Source: Candidatus Brocadiaceae bacterium (GTDB lineage: Bacteria; Planctomycetota; Brocadiia; SM23-32). Taken from it: a stretch of 51,069 nt of DNA. The stretch covers positions 1 through 51,069 of the forward strand of contig PUMJ01000001.1 in assembly GCA_003551305.1 (NCBI GenBank). Direction: 5' to 3'. Positions 38,845 through 46,375 of the stretch are shown here, in pieces. The position numbers were made by a program, and so were the translations under genes. The notes under the pieces were generated by a model. That model was not told where the DNA came from, did no database searches, and was given only the letters and a program-made list of their open reading frames with translations. Each line of letters begins with the position of its first letter. Position 1 is the stretch's first letter.

Positions 38845-39657
38845 TCAACCCTCCAGCCCGCGCAAAACCTCACCGCAGCGCTTGAAGCCCTCCTCGCCGC
38901 TGGTCAGGACGGGAACGCCGAACTCCGCCTCGCACTCGGGATAGGAGAGCTTGAAGACGGTCATGGAAAGCTGCGCCAGCACTGCGACGGAAATCTCCTC
39001 CTCGGCGCACTTGCGGCGGATGGCGTCGGCTATCAGCTCGTTGTGGGCCTCCACGTCGCCCTCCCCAAGACGGTCGAACGCCTCTACGACGGTGACCCCG
39101 CTGAAGGAGACCTCCTCCCCCAGCCCGGCGGCGGTCTCCCCCAGGAGGGCCTGCGTGCTCTTGACGGTGGGGCCGTGGGTGGCCACCACCAGTATGCGCC
39201 CTCCAGTCCGGACGGCGGCCTCCATCATCGGTTCGTCTATCTGCACCACGGGCACGTTGTGCGGTCGCATGGCATCCCGAACGGCGCCGATGGCGCGGTT
39301 CATGGTGGAGCAGCTTACCAACAGCGCGTCAACGCCATAGAGATTGACCAGGTCCCGGGCGTACTGCGCGAACAGATCAATGTTGATCTGCGGCGGGCAG
39401 GGCTCACCCTTTGCGTGGGCGTCCATGAAGTTGAGCTGCACGGCCTCGTTGCCAACGTTGATGAGTTTGACCTCCGGCAGGAGGCGCCGGCCCCAGTAGT
39501 TGCTCCAGAGTGCAATCCAACTCGCCCCGTTCACGATGCCCAGCCTCTTGCCCCGCAGGGCGGGATCGCCGCCCGGCGCGTCCCCGAGCGTGGGGACGCC
39601 GGTCACTTGCATGTACATGCTGAAGAGGTCAATCGGCCGTAGTCCGGCTCTCGCCAT
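38845..39657 (-). CDS. aspartate/glutamate racemase superfamily protein, single-cysteine variant
   Basis: A 270-residue protein of the Asp/Glu/hydantoin racemase fold. The first catalytic cysteine is in LLVSCSTMNRA (Cys116). The second, expected near residues 225-230, is replaced (AVLAQLSM), so a two-base racemase mechanism is unlikely. One-cysteine relatives include decarboxylases and isomerases. Its ATG overlaps the stop of the transketolase C-terminal subunit gene (ATGA). In this operon a role on a short hydroxy- or keto-acid is plausible. Confidence 0.82.
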   Translation of the reverse strand: MARAGLRPIDLFSMYMQVTGVPTLGDAPGGDPALRGKRLGIVNGASWIALWSNYWGRRLLPEVKLINVGNEAVQLNFMDAHAKGEPCPPQINIDLFAQYARDLVNLYGVDALLVSCSTMNRAIGAVRDAMRPHNVPVVQIDEPMMEAAVRTGGRILVVATHGPTVKSTQALLGETAAGLGEEVSFSGVTVVEAFDRLGEGDVEAHNELIADAIRRKCAEEEISVAVLAQLSMTVFKLSYPECEAEFGVPVLTSGEEGFKRCGEVLRGLEG

Positions 39658-40637
39658 CAGGAGTCTCCCGCAAGCCGCAGTGTTTGAATGACCTTCTCCA
39701 CCACGTGCTCGGACGTCATGCGGTAGTGGTGCAGCAAGTCGTTGACGTGGCCGGTGTGGATGAAGTCCTCGGGATCGGTGCCCACCGCGGTGACCGGCAG
39801 GCCCGCGCCGACCTCGGCCAGCGCCTCGGCCACCAGCGAGTACAGGCCGCCGCTGACGCAGTGGTTCTCCAGTGTCACGATGGCCGGCACCTTCTCGGCC
39901 AGATCGTAGAGCAGTGCCCTGTCGAACGGTTTCAGCGTGGGGTGATGGTCCAGGCGGACCTTGATGCCCCGCCGGGCCAGCTTCTGCGCCGCGATCCTGG
40001 CCGTCTTGACCATGTAGCCGGTGCAGACGAGTCCCACGTCCGCCCCGTCATCAAGCACCGTCACGCCGCGCCCCAGTTCGAACTCGTAGCCGTCCCACAG
40101 CTCGTTGTCCTCCACTTCGCAGCGCACGATGCGCAGGTAAAAGGGACCGGGCGTCTGTGCCGCGCAGTGCAGGGCCTGTTCCATCTCCAGGTTGCAGCCG
40201 GGCTCGACGACCCGCAGGTTGGGGATGCGCAGCAGCAGGCCCAGCTCCTTGTCGCTCTGGTGGGTGGCGCCGGCCTTGCCGGTGAAGAGGCCGACGTAGG
40301 CGCCCAGCACCTTCACGTTCAGGTTGCTGTATGCCACGGTAATGTAGAGCTGGTCCATGTAACGGCGGCAGAACGCGTCGAAGGTGCACGGGAACGGGAT
40401 GTAACCCTCCTGGGCCAGACCGGCCGCCATGGCGACGAGGTTCTGCTCGGCGATGCCCGTCTTGACCAGCTTGTCCGGATGAAAGTGGTCGAAGATGTGC
40501 AGGCCGGTCGAGCTGCGCAGGTCGGCATCGAGGGCGACGATGTCCTCGTTCTCGTCCGCCAGGTCGGCCAGCGCGAAACCCATGCGGTAACGCATCTGGC
40601 GGGTCCTCTCTCGGTCCGGTATGACGAACTGGGCCAT
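39657..40637 (-). CDS. transketolase, C-terminal subunit
   Basis: A 326-residue protein equivalent to the C-terminal two-thirds of a transketolase/DXS-type enzyme, with the pyrimidine-binding and C-terminal domains. The N-terminal pattern MRYRMGFALADLADENEDIVALDADL and TGIAEQNLVAMAAGLA, containing the TPP-activating glutamate, are typical. I chose the ATG at 40637, which has AAGGAGGG upstream. It pairs with the N-terminal subunit encoded 14 bp upstream to form one active enzyme. Confidence 0.95.
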   Translation of the reverse strand: MAQFVIPDRERTRQMRYRMGFALADLADENEDIVALDADLRSSTGLHIFDHFHPDKLVKTGIAEQNLVAMAAGLAQEGYIPFPCTFDAFCRRYMDQLYITVAYSNLNVKVLGAYVGLFTGKAGATHQSDKELGLLLRIPNLRVVEPGCNLEMEQALHCAAQTPGPFYLRIVRCEVEDNELWDGYEFELGRGVTVLDDGADVGLVCTGYMVKTARIAAQKLARRGIKVRLDHHPTLKPFDRALLYDLAEKVPAIVTLENHCVSGGLYSLVAEALAEVGAGLPVTAVGTDPEDFIHTGHVNDLLHHYRMTSEHVVEKVIQTLRLAGDS

Positions 40638-40651
40638 CTTCCGCCCTCCTT

Positions 40652-41701
40652 TCAGGCCTGCGCTTCGCTGATGTCGTCCGGGTTCTCGTGCGCCGGGGGC
40701 ACTATGTCGATCGCTTCGGTCAGGGCTGCCGGGAACTCGGGGGGTATGCCCAGACGACGGCCGTCGGTCAGCCAGAGTTCCTCCAGCCACTCTCCCGCCG
40801 CCTCGATGCTGCGCGGGGCGGAGGTGTGCCAGTTGGGGTTGAACTGGCACTGCCCCACCTTCTTGCCCTTGACGGTGTTGAGGATTACTGCCAGCGGTCG
40901 GCCGCGGCGCTGCTGGGGCAGGACCGTGAACAGGTCCACCAGTTCGCCCACGTCGTGCCCGTTTCTCGTCTCGTATACGTCGAGGTTGAAAGCGCCCAGC
41001 TTGTCGGCCAGGGGTTCGATGGCCATGTCCCGGCTGACGAACCCCTTGGCCTGCACCTTGTTGCTGTCTATGACGAAGACGAGGTTGTCCAGCCCGTAGT
41101 GCCCGGCCGCCATGAACGCCTCCCAGACGGCGCCCTCGTTGCACTCGCCGTCACCTATCAGCACGTAGACCATCCGGTCGTAGTGCTCGGGGCCGCGTCG
41201 GCGCATGCCCAGCGCCCTGCCGACGGCCACGCCCGGTATCTGCCCCAGGGAGCCGCCGCTTATCTCGATGCCCGGGGTCGTGTTCCAGTCCGGGTGAGAC
41301 TCCAGATGCGACTCCCACGACCCGTAGCCGCTCAGGTCCTGCATCGGGAAGTAGCCGAACATGGCCAGCACGGCGTAGAGGCCCGGACACGCGTGGCACT
41401 TCGACAGGTAGAACACGTCGCGCATCGGCCAGCGTGGTTCGCTCGGGTCGAACCGCAGGGCATAGTTGTAAAGGACGGCCAGGAACTCCGCCTCCGAGAA
41501 ACTCCCGCCCGGGTGGCCCAGCGCCGCGCACGTCATGCTGTAGACCGTATACGAGCGAATGAGATAGGCCAGCGTCTCGCAGTTCTCCAGCAAGTCAGCA
41601 TAATCTTCGTGGTGAGGAAGGCAGTCCCATCGGGGGCGCGTGTCCTCCCTGAACGGGGCCCACCAAGAGGAGAAATCCAGGGGGTCGAGTGTGGTCGTCA
41701 T
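40652..41701 (-). CDS. transketolase, N-terminal subunit
   Basis: A 349-residue TPP-binding half of a split transketolase. The cofactor motif GDGECNEGAVWEAF ends at DSNKVQ, the usual GDG...N layout. HPGGSFS is the substrate-site loop. Its ATG overlaps the kinase stop by one base (TGATG). It should move a two-carbon ketol unit between sugar phosphates. In this operon it may recycle products of four-carbon acid-sugar breakdown. Confidence 0.95.
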   Translation of the reverse strand: MTTTLDPLDFSSWWAPFREDTRPRWDCLPHHEDYADLLENCETLAYLIRSYTVYSMTCAALGHPGGSFSEAEFLAVLYNYALRFDPSEPRWPMRDVFYLSKCHACPGLYAVLAMFGYFPMQDLSGYGSWESHLESHPDWNTTPGIEISGGSLGQIPGVAVGRALGMRRRGPEHYDRMVYVLIGDGECNEGAVWEAFMAAGHYGLDNLVFVIDSNKVQAKGFVSRDMAIEPLADKLGAFNLDVYETRNGHDVGELVDLFTVLPQQRRGRPLAVILNTVKGKKVGQCQFNPNWHTSAPRSIEAAGEWLEELWLTDGRRLGIPPEFPAALTEAIDIVPPAHENPDDISEAQA

Positions 41702-43032
41702 CAGGTCTGTTTCGCTCCCGCATCCAGTGTCTCGTAAACGTCCACCAGCGCGCGGTCGTCACCCACGTTGCCGGGAAAGATGACGCAGGGCATCCCCTCG
41801 AAGCGGTTGCCCTCGGGTGCGGCGACGACGGGAACTCCGGGCAGTATCTGGCCCAGCACCTCGGTCTTCGCTACCTGCAGGCCCTGCATCAATACGTCAT
41901 GGGACGTGATGCCGCCCTTGGCCGCCACGTACGGCAGCGGCCCGCCGGGCTGACGCACCAGGGAAGCCAGGAAGGCCGATATGCGCTGGCCGGCCTCGAG
42001 GCGCTCCTTTTTCGAGTCGAACGTCAACTCCTCCCGGGACGTGTAGACGACGGGCGTGCGCCCGGCTGCCCACGCCTGCTGCATCTGCTGCGCGGTGGTG
42101 CGCAGCGCGGAGTCGCCGGCTTCCAGCACGCGGCGCACGTCCGCTTCGATGCCCTCCACGCCCGGGCGCTGCATCAGCTCGTTCAACTGGTCGGTGGTGC
42201 GCTGCACGTGGGAGCCCACCACGAACAGGCCGTTGCCGGGATGGTGTACGACCTCTCCGCCCAGCAGCGGCTTGTCCGGCACGCCGGCCAGGGTCTTCAC
42301 AACCGAGGCAGCGCTCTGGAAGGCGAACCGCTTGCCCTCGGCCGCTACGGCCAGAAGCGCCCGGGAGAACCTCTCGAGGTCGTCGTAGCTTTCCGCGTTG
42401 ACCACCACGAACCGGCCGCCGGACAGGCCGCGCAGGAAGACGCCCAGATCCGTCGCCTTCCCGCGCAGCAGGTCCAGCGATATGCTCAGGACGCTCTCCG
42501 GCGGCACGCGCCCTTCCGTCTTCTCCGCGATGTAGGACGGCAGGTGCGAGGTGCCGTAGCCGAAAACTGAGTCGCGCGCGTACTCGGTGCGGTCGGCCGG
42601 TGTGCGCACCCCGCCTTCTTCCACGTAGTGTGTGTCGCCGACGGTCAGCCGCCCCCCCTCGAAGAACGCGGGCACCATGAAGACGGCGTCCAGGGGGCGC
42701 CCCTCCTCGGCCTCGACAGCCCGCCGGATGACGTCAATCTCGGCGGGGAAGTGCGAGCGCAGGGTCGAGTCCGAACGACTCACGAAAATGAGCGAGCGGC
42801 CGTATTCACGGTTGAGTTCGAGCACGTTGCGGACGACTTCGCCCACGATGCTCCGGGCCCGGGCCCGGTCGTAGGCGCGGGTGTTCGTCAGGACGTAGAA
42901 AAAGCCCGCGTTGTGCGCAAAGCCCTCTCGCAGCGTATCGGGCTCCCATCGCGTGAACAACAGGCACCCGTGGACCGTCTGTATCCCGGTCGGGTCGTCG
43001 TCCAGCACCACCAGTTGAACGCGTCCATCCAT
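41701..43032 (-). CDS. four-carbon acid sugar kinase family protein (DUF1537)
   Basis: A 443-residue kinase of the OtnK/DtnK/DUF1537 family, which phosphorylates threonate, erythronate or related four-carbon acids at the start of their breakdown. Seen here are the N-terminal substrate motif LDDDPTGIQTVHG, a middle SRSDSTLRSHFPAE, and the C-terminal nucleotide region AAKGGITSHDV and GNVGDDRALVDVY. GGGGAG precedes the ATG. It is the first gene of a five-gene operon with split transketolase, a racemase-like protein and an MFS transporter. The usual PdxA2/aldolase partners are absent. Confidence 0.92.
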   Translation of the reverse strand: MDGRVQLVVLDDDPTGIQTVHGCLLFTRWEPDTLREGFAHNAGFFYVLTNTRAYDRARARSIVGEVVRNVLELNREYGRSLIFVSRSDSTLRSHFPAEIDVIRRAVEAEEGRPLDAVFMVPAFFEGGRLTVGDTHYVEEGGVRTPADRTEYARDSVFGYGTSHLPSYIAEKTEGRVPPESVLSISLDLLRGKATDLGVFLRGLSGGRFVVVNAESYDDLERFSRALLAVAAEGKRFAFQSAASVVKTLAGVPDKPLLGGEVVHHPGNGLFVVGSHVQRTTDQLNELMQRPGVEGIEADVRRVLEAGDSALRTTAQQMQQAWAAGRTPVVYTSREELTFDSKKERLEAGQRISAFLASLVRQPGGPLPYVAAKGGITSHDVLMQGLQVAKTEVLGQILPGVPVVAAPEGNRFEGMPCVIFPGNVGDDRALVDVYETLDAGAKQT

Positions 43033-43061
43033 GTGCGATCAACTCCCCTGGCTTGCGTCTT

Positions 43062-43073
43062 CCTGCTGGCAGG
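43062..43073. promoter_or_regulatory. small dyad between acid-sugar promoter and kinase gene
   Basis: CCTGC-TG-GCAGG forms a 12-bp dyad just downstream of the predicted start site of the kinase operon, a plausible repressor site. It is short, so the call is weak. Confidence 0.25.
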
Positions 43074-43089
43074 CAGGCTCGGAGAAAGG

Positions 43090-43118
43090 ATGATACTATC
43101 GCAGGCCACACCCTTCAA
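43090..43118 (-). promoter_or_regulatory. sigma-70 promoter of the acid-sugar operon
   Basis: On the minus strand TTGAAG (43113-43118), a 17-bp spacer and TATCAT (43090-43095) make a good promoter, starting about 50 nt before the kinase gene. Confidence 0.55.
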
Positions 43119-43132
43119 AGGGGCGGTGTCGG

Positions 43133-43161
43133 TTGACAGGCTTCTTCCTCCCGGCCACAAT
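43133..43161 (+). promoter_or_regulatory. sigma-70 promoter for the secreted apiosidase-like gene
   Basis: Perfect TTGACA (43133-43138), a 17-bp spacer and CACAAT (43156-43161) predict a transcript starting around 43168, only a few bases before the ATG at 43172. The mRNA would be nearly leaderless, matching the lack of a ribosome site. Confidence 0.5.
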
Positions 43162-43171
43162 CACCCTCAAT

Positions 43172-44548
43172 ATGAAGACCCTGGCACTCATAACCGTCGC
43201 CTCGTTCCTGTTCCTCTCCTTCGGCAGCGCAGGCGCCATGACCGACGAGACCACGCAAGCGATAGACATCTGGCCGGAGGATCACCGCTACTGGCAGTAC
43301 CGGGGCGAGCCCGTGATGCTGCTGGGCGGGTCCGTGGAGGATAACCTCTACCAGATCCCCGACCTGGAGGAACACCTGGACACGCTGGCGGCGGCGGGCG
43401 GTAACTACGTCCGGTGCGTCATGTCCTGCCGGGACGAGGGCAACGTCTGGCCGTTCGCAAGGGATGGCGACCTCTACGACCTGGAACGCTGGAACGAGGA
43501 GCACTGGCGCCGCTTCGCCACCTGCCTGGAGGAGACAGAGAAGCGCGGCATCATCGTGCAGATCGAGGTCTGGGCCACGTTCGACTTCTACCGCGGCAAC
43601 TGGGCGCGCAACCCTTTCAACCCCGTCAACAACGTCAACTACACCGCCGAGGAGACCGGCCTGCCGACCGTCGTGGACAGCCATCCCGTCAGGACCGAGA
43701 ACAACTTCTTCTGGTCCGTGCCCGCCGAGAAAAACGTCGAGACCGTGCTGAAATACCAGCGCCGCTTCGTGGACAAGCTCCTCTCCTATTCGCTCCAGCA
43801 CGACAACGTCCTTTACTGCATGGACAATGAGACATCCGTGACGCCGGAGTGGGGCTGGTACTGGGCCCGGCACATTCGGCGCGCCGCCGAGGAGGCCGGC
43901 AAGAAAGTCCATACCACCGAGATGTGGGACCCCCACAACCTGCGCCACGAGATGCACAGCTACACCTTCGACCACCCGGAGCTTTTCACGTTCTGCGACA
44001 TCTCACAGAACAACCACCAGACCGGCCAGACCCACTACGACAACGCCCTCTGGGCGCGGGAGCGCACCTCCGACCCCGCCCGGCCGCTCAACACGGTGAA
44101 GACGTACGGCGGCGAGGGCCCCCACGGCTCCGTGTACAACGGAGTCGAGCGGTTCTGGCGGCACGTGTTCGCGGGCATTGCGGCGGCACGCTTCCACCGT
44201 CCGCCTTCCGGCATCGGCCTGAACGAGCTGGCGCAGAAGATGATCCGCGGCGCGCGCGAGGTCACGGACGCCGTCGAGGTCTGGCGCTGCGAGCCAGCGC
44301 CCCAAATGCTGAGTGATCGGGAGGAGAACGAGGCATACTGCATCGCCGACCCCGGCCGGGCCTACGCGGTCTACTTCCCCGACGGCGGCCGTGTGACGCT
44401 TGACCTGTTGGACGCTAAAGGTGAGCTGGCTCTCAGGTGGTATGACATAGACGGTGGAGCCTGGGGCGCCACCGAGGAGCTGACAGGCGGACAGGCGGTC
44501 CCCCTCGCGCCGCCCTCGGGCGGCCGGTGGGCCGCCGTCATTAAATAG
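43172..44548 (+). CDS. secreted TIM-barrel glycoside hydrolase-like protein (apiosidase-like/DUF4038-type)
   Basis: A 458-residue exported protein. I start it at the ATG at 43172 because the signal peptide then begins MKTLALITVASFLFLSFG and is cut near AGA. A TTG at 43133 is possible but would add 13 residues before the signal. The body opens with RYWQYRGEPVMLLGGS, resembling apiosidase-like/DUF4038 glycosidases. It contains YCMDNETS, where Asn-Glu could be the acid/base of a clan A barrel. A small C-terminal beta domain (AVYFPDGGRVTLDLLDAKGE) ends it. The substrate is unknown. It is divergent from the acid-sugar operon. Confidence 0.8.
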   Translation: MKTLALITVASFLFLSFGSAGAMTDETTQAIDIWPEDHRYWQYRGEPVMLLGGSVEDNLYQIPDLEEHLDTLAAAGGNYVRCVMSCRDEGNVWPFARDGDLYDLERWNEEHWRRFATCLEETEKRGIIVQIEVWATFDFYRGNWARNPFNPVNNVNYTAEETGLPTVVDSHPVRTENNFFWSVPAEKNVETVLKYQRRFVDKLLSYSLQHDNVLYCMDNETSVTPEWGWYWARHIRRAAEEAGKKVHTTEMWDPHNLRHEMHSYTFDHPELFTFCDISQNNHQTGQTHYDNALWARERTSDPARPLNTVKTYGGEGPHGSVYNGVERFWRHVFAGIAAARFHRPPSGIGLNELAQKMIRGAREVTDAVEVWRCEPAPQMLSDREENEAYCIADPGRAYAVYFPDGGRVTLDLLDAKGELALRWYDIDGGAWGATEELTGGQAVPLAPPSGGRWAAVIK

Positions 44549-44559
44549 AAACCCCCGCT

Positions 44560-44576
44560 CGGGCTCTCAGAGCCCG
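44560..44576. terminator. hairpin between convergent genes
   Basis: CGGGCTC (44560-44566) and GAGCCCG (44570-44576) form a 7-bp GC-rich stem with a 3-nt loop. The minus-strand transcript continues into GGGGGTTTCTATTT. It overlaps the stop of the minus-strand gene and could stop transcription from both sides. Confidence 0.45.
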
Positions 44577-45928
44577 CCCAGCGCCTGCAGGTTGTAACCC
44601 ACGAGGGTGAGGCGGCGGTTCGCCGCGTAGAGCGGGTGCTCGTAGCGTTTCAGGGCGCCTTCTTCGTCTTGCGCCTCAGCATCGGCTAAGACGCAGACCG
44701 TCCCGTCGGGCCGGTAGACCAGCGCCTGCTCGCCGGGATGGTCCATGAACCTGCCGACCATGGCGACCTGTCCTTTCACCGTGCCGAGGAAGCTGCCTCG
44801 CCGGTCGAGCACCTCCCCGCCCCCGCCGGCCGCGCCGCGGACCAGCTCGTGGTAGCCGTCACCGTCGAGGTCAACGGGCAGCGTCCCGTACGTGCTGAAC
44901 GGGAGTTCCAGCGGCTCACCGGTTAGCGCGTCGAAGGCGAACTCCTCGATGCCCTCACGGGCAAACCCGTGCGGCCCGGCGGTCTTGTGACCGATGCGGA
45001 TGGCCATGGCCACGGGTCGGCGCTCCTCCCCCAGCCGCGCCACCCATCCCATGTCCATGTGCCCTTCTTCGACAGCCCCCCACACCCTCCGGCCGCTGTC
45101 ATCGAAAAGCGCCACGCGGGGCGAGACATCACCGTCGCCCTCGCGGCAGGTGTAGAGGTACCACCGGCCGCTGTCCCGGTCGAACACGGGCTGGACCACG
45201 TCGGAATGCCCGCTGTAGCTCTCCCGTTCGGCGCAGAAGCGCTCCTTGCCGGTATCAAGCTCGATGCAATGCTCGCCCCACATCACCTCCTGTCGTCCGT
45301 CGCCGTCCAGGTCCGTCACCGGGCACATGTGGCTGCCCTGCGCGCCCGGTTCATCGTGACGGATGACCGTCTCCCAGCGTGGCTCGGGGCCGGGGTCCCA
45401 CCCCTGCAGGAACATGTCGCGGTAGGTGCCCTGCCCTGTGAGCAGCACCGGCTGCCCGTGGACATGACCGCCCAGGATGAAGTTGCGGAACATGTTGCTG
45501 ATGTTCTGGTTGGTGTCGCAGGCGGGCCACGGCCACCGTCCCGTCGTCTCGCCCGTGGCGGCGTCGAGGCGCTCCAGGCGGTAGTTGCTCACGCCCAGCG
45601 GGTGGTCCGGGTCCATGTTGTTGACGAACCATATCTCGTCAGCGCCGTCCCCGTCGAGGTCGAACGGGAAGACAGGACAGAACCACATGCCCGGCACGAC
45701 GCCAGGCCCCAGGTCCCGCTGCCACAGGATATCTCCCTCGCGGCTCATCACGGAGAGCTTCAGCGTGTCCGTGGGGAAGAAGAACATTTCGTGGTAGGGG
45801 TCCACCTCCTGGCAAGCGGACCACTTCAGGAGGATGGCCTCCTCATGCGGCCCGAGGGCGACGGGCGCCGCCCCGAGCTGGCCGAGTTCGGAGTTCAGCG
45901 AGGTCCGCAGCAGTTCGGTCAGTTCCAT
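44567..45928 (-). CDS. FG-GAP/VCBS-like beta-propeller protein
   Basis: A 453-residue protein with at least three DLDGDG calcium-loop motifs (FDLDGDGADEIW, TDLDGDGRQEVM, VDLDGDGYHELV) set in repeated strands, as in FG-GAP/VCBS propellers and PL11-type rhamnogalacturonan lyases. There is no signal peptide at either possible start. I use the ATG at 45928, which has GGAGGAGG five bases upstream (a GTG lies directly before it). It is on the same strand as the GH4 gene upstream, 447 bp apart. A glycan-related role is inferred from neighbours only. Confidence 0.78.
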   Translation of the reverse strand: MELTELLRTSLNSELGQLGAAPVALGPHEEAILLKWSACQEVDPYHEMFFFPTDTLKLSVMSREGDILWQRDLGPGVVPGMWFCPVFPFDLDGDGADEIWFVNNMDPDHPLGVSNYRLERLDAATGETTGRWPWPACDTNQNISNMFRNFILGGHVHGQPVLLTGQGTYRDMFLQGWDPGPEPRWETVIRHDEPGAQGSHMCPVTDLDGDGRQEVMWGEHCIELDTGKERFCAERESYSGHSDVVQPVFDRDSGRWYLYTCREGDGDVSPRVALFDDSGRRVWGAVEEGHMDMGWVARLGEERRPVAMAIRIGHKTAGPHGFAREGIEEFAFDALTGEPLELPFSTYGTLPVDLDGDGYHELVRGAAGGGGEVLDRRGSFLGTVKGQVAMVGRFMDHPGEQALVYRPDGTVCVLADAEAQDEEGALKRYEHPLYAANRRLTLVGYNLQALGGL

Positions 45929-46375
45929 CACGTCCTCCTCCCACGGTGTTTGCTACCACGACGACCACTACGGCCCCGTCGGCGGCGCAGCTCACGACGG
46001 ACGACGCGACGACCAGAACGATGCGAGTCTGTCCTTGTTGCCGTTCCCGCAGGCAGTCGGCAAGCGCCGCGTCCTCTGCGGTGAATGTCGTTCCGTAGCG
46101 TGCGAGGACGACGACGAGGACGATCCCCCGCGGCCAGCCGTGTGTGGCACAGCCGCCCGGTTCGGCTGAGCTCACGGCCGAAGCCCCGGCTGTGGAAGCC
46201 ACCGCAATCGGGCTGTTGCCTGCCGCCACGCCCGAGGACATTAGCATGGCGCAAGCCCTTTCCCCTCTCCCCGCCGTTCCTCCGTGTCCTCCGTGCCCTC
46301 CGTGTTTAGCCTTCGCCGTCACGTTGTGCTCGTAGTGCCGTCGTGGTTAGCTCTCGCCCTCCGGTCGGCGCCCGT
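45929..46375. other. 447-bp intergenic region with repeat-rich sequence
   Basis: No gene is convincing here. Plus-strand GAC-rich stretches (GACGACGACGAGGACGA) and the 9-bp triple repeat create long open frames on both strands without ribosome sites. One minus frame has a hydrophobic run and could be the remains of an old gene. Confidence 0.5.
46279..46305. repeat. three tandem copies of CCTCCGTG[T/C]
   Basis: Three 9-bp units (46279-46287, 46288-46296, 46297-46305) differ only in the last base. On the minus strand this reads CACGGAGG-type tandem sequence. Similar CACGGAGGACACGGAGG-like intergenic repeats are, from memory, common in environmental genomes. Function unknown. Confidence 0.7.

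Noticed and set aside
37493..38848. Second long minus-strand frame over the MFS gene
   Set aside because: It overlaps the same DNA in another frame, is Arg/Gly/Pro/His-rich and has no membrane segments, whereas the chosen frame gives a clean MFS protein.
45843..46322. 159-residue minus frame with a hydrophobic segment, possibly a prepilin or exported protein
   Set aside because: It begins in the CACGGAGG repeat (giving HGGHGGHGG), lacks a ribosome site and overlaps the FG-GAP-like gene start. A decayed gene is possible but not supportable.
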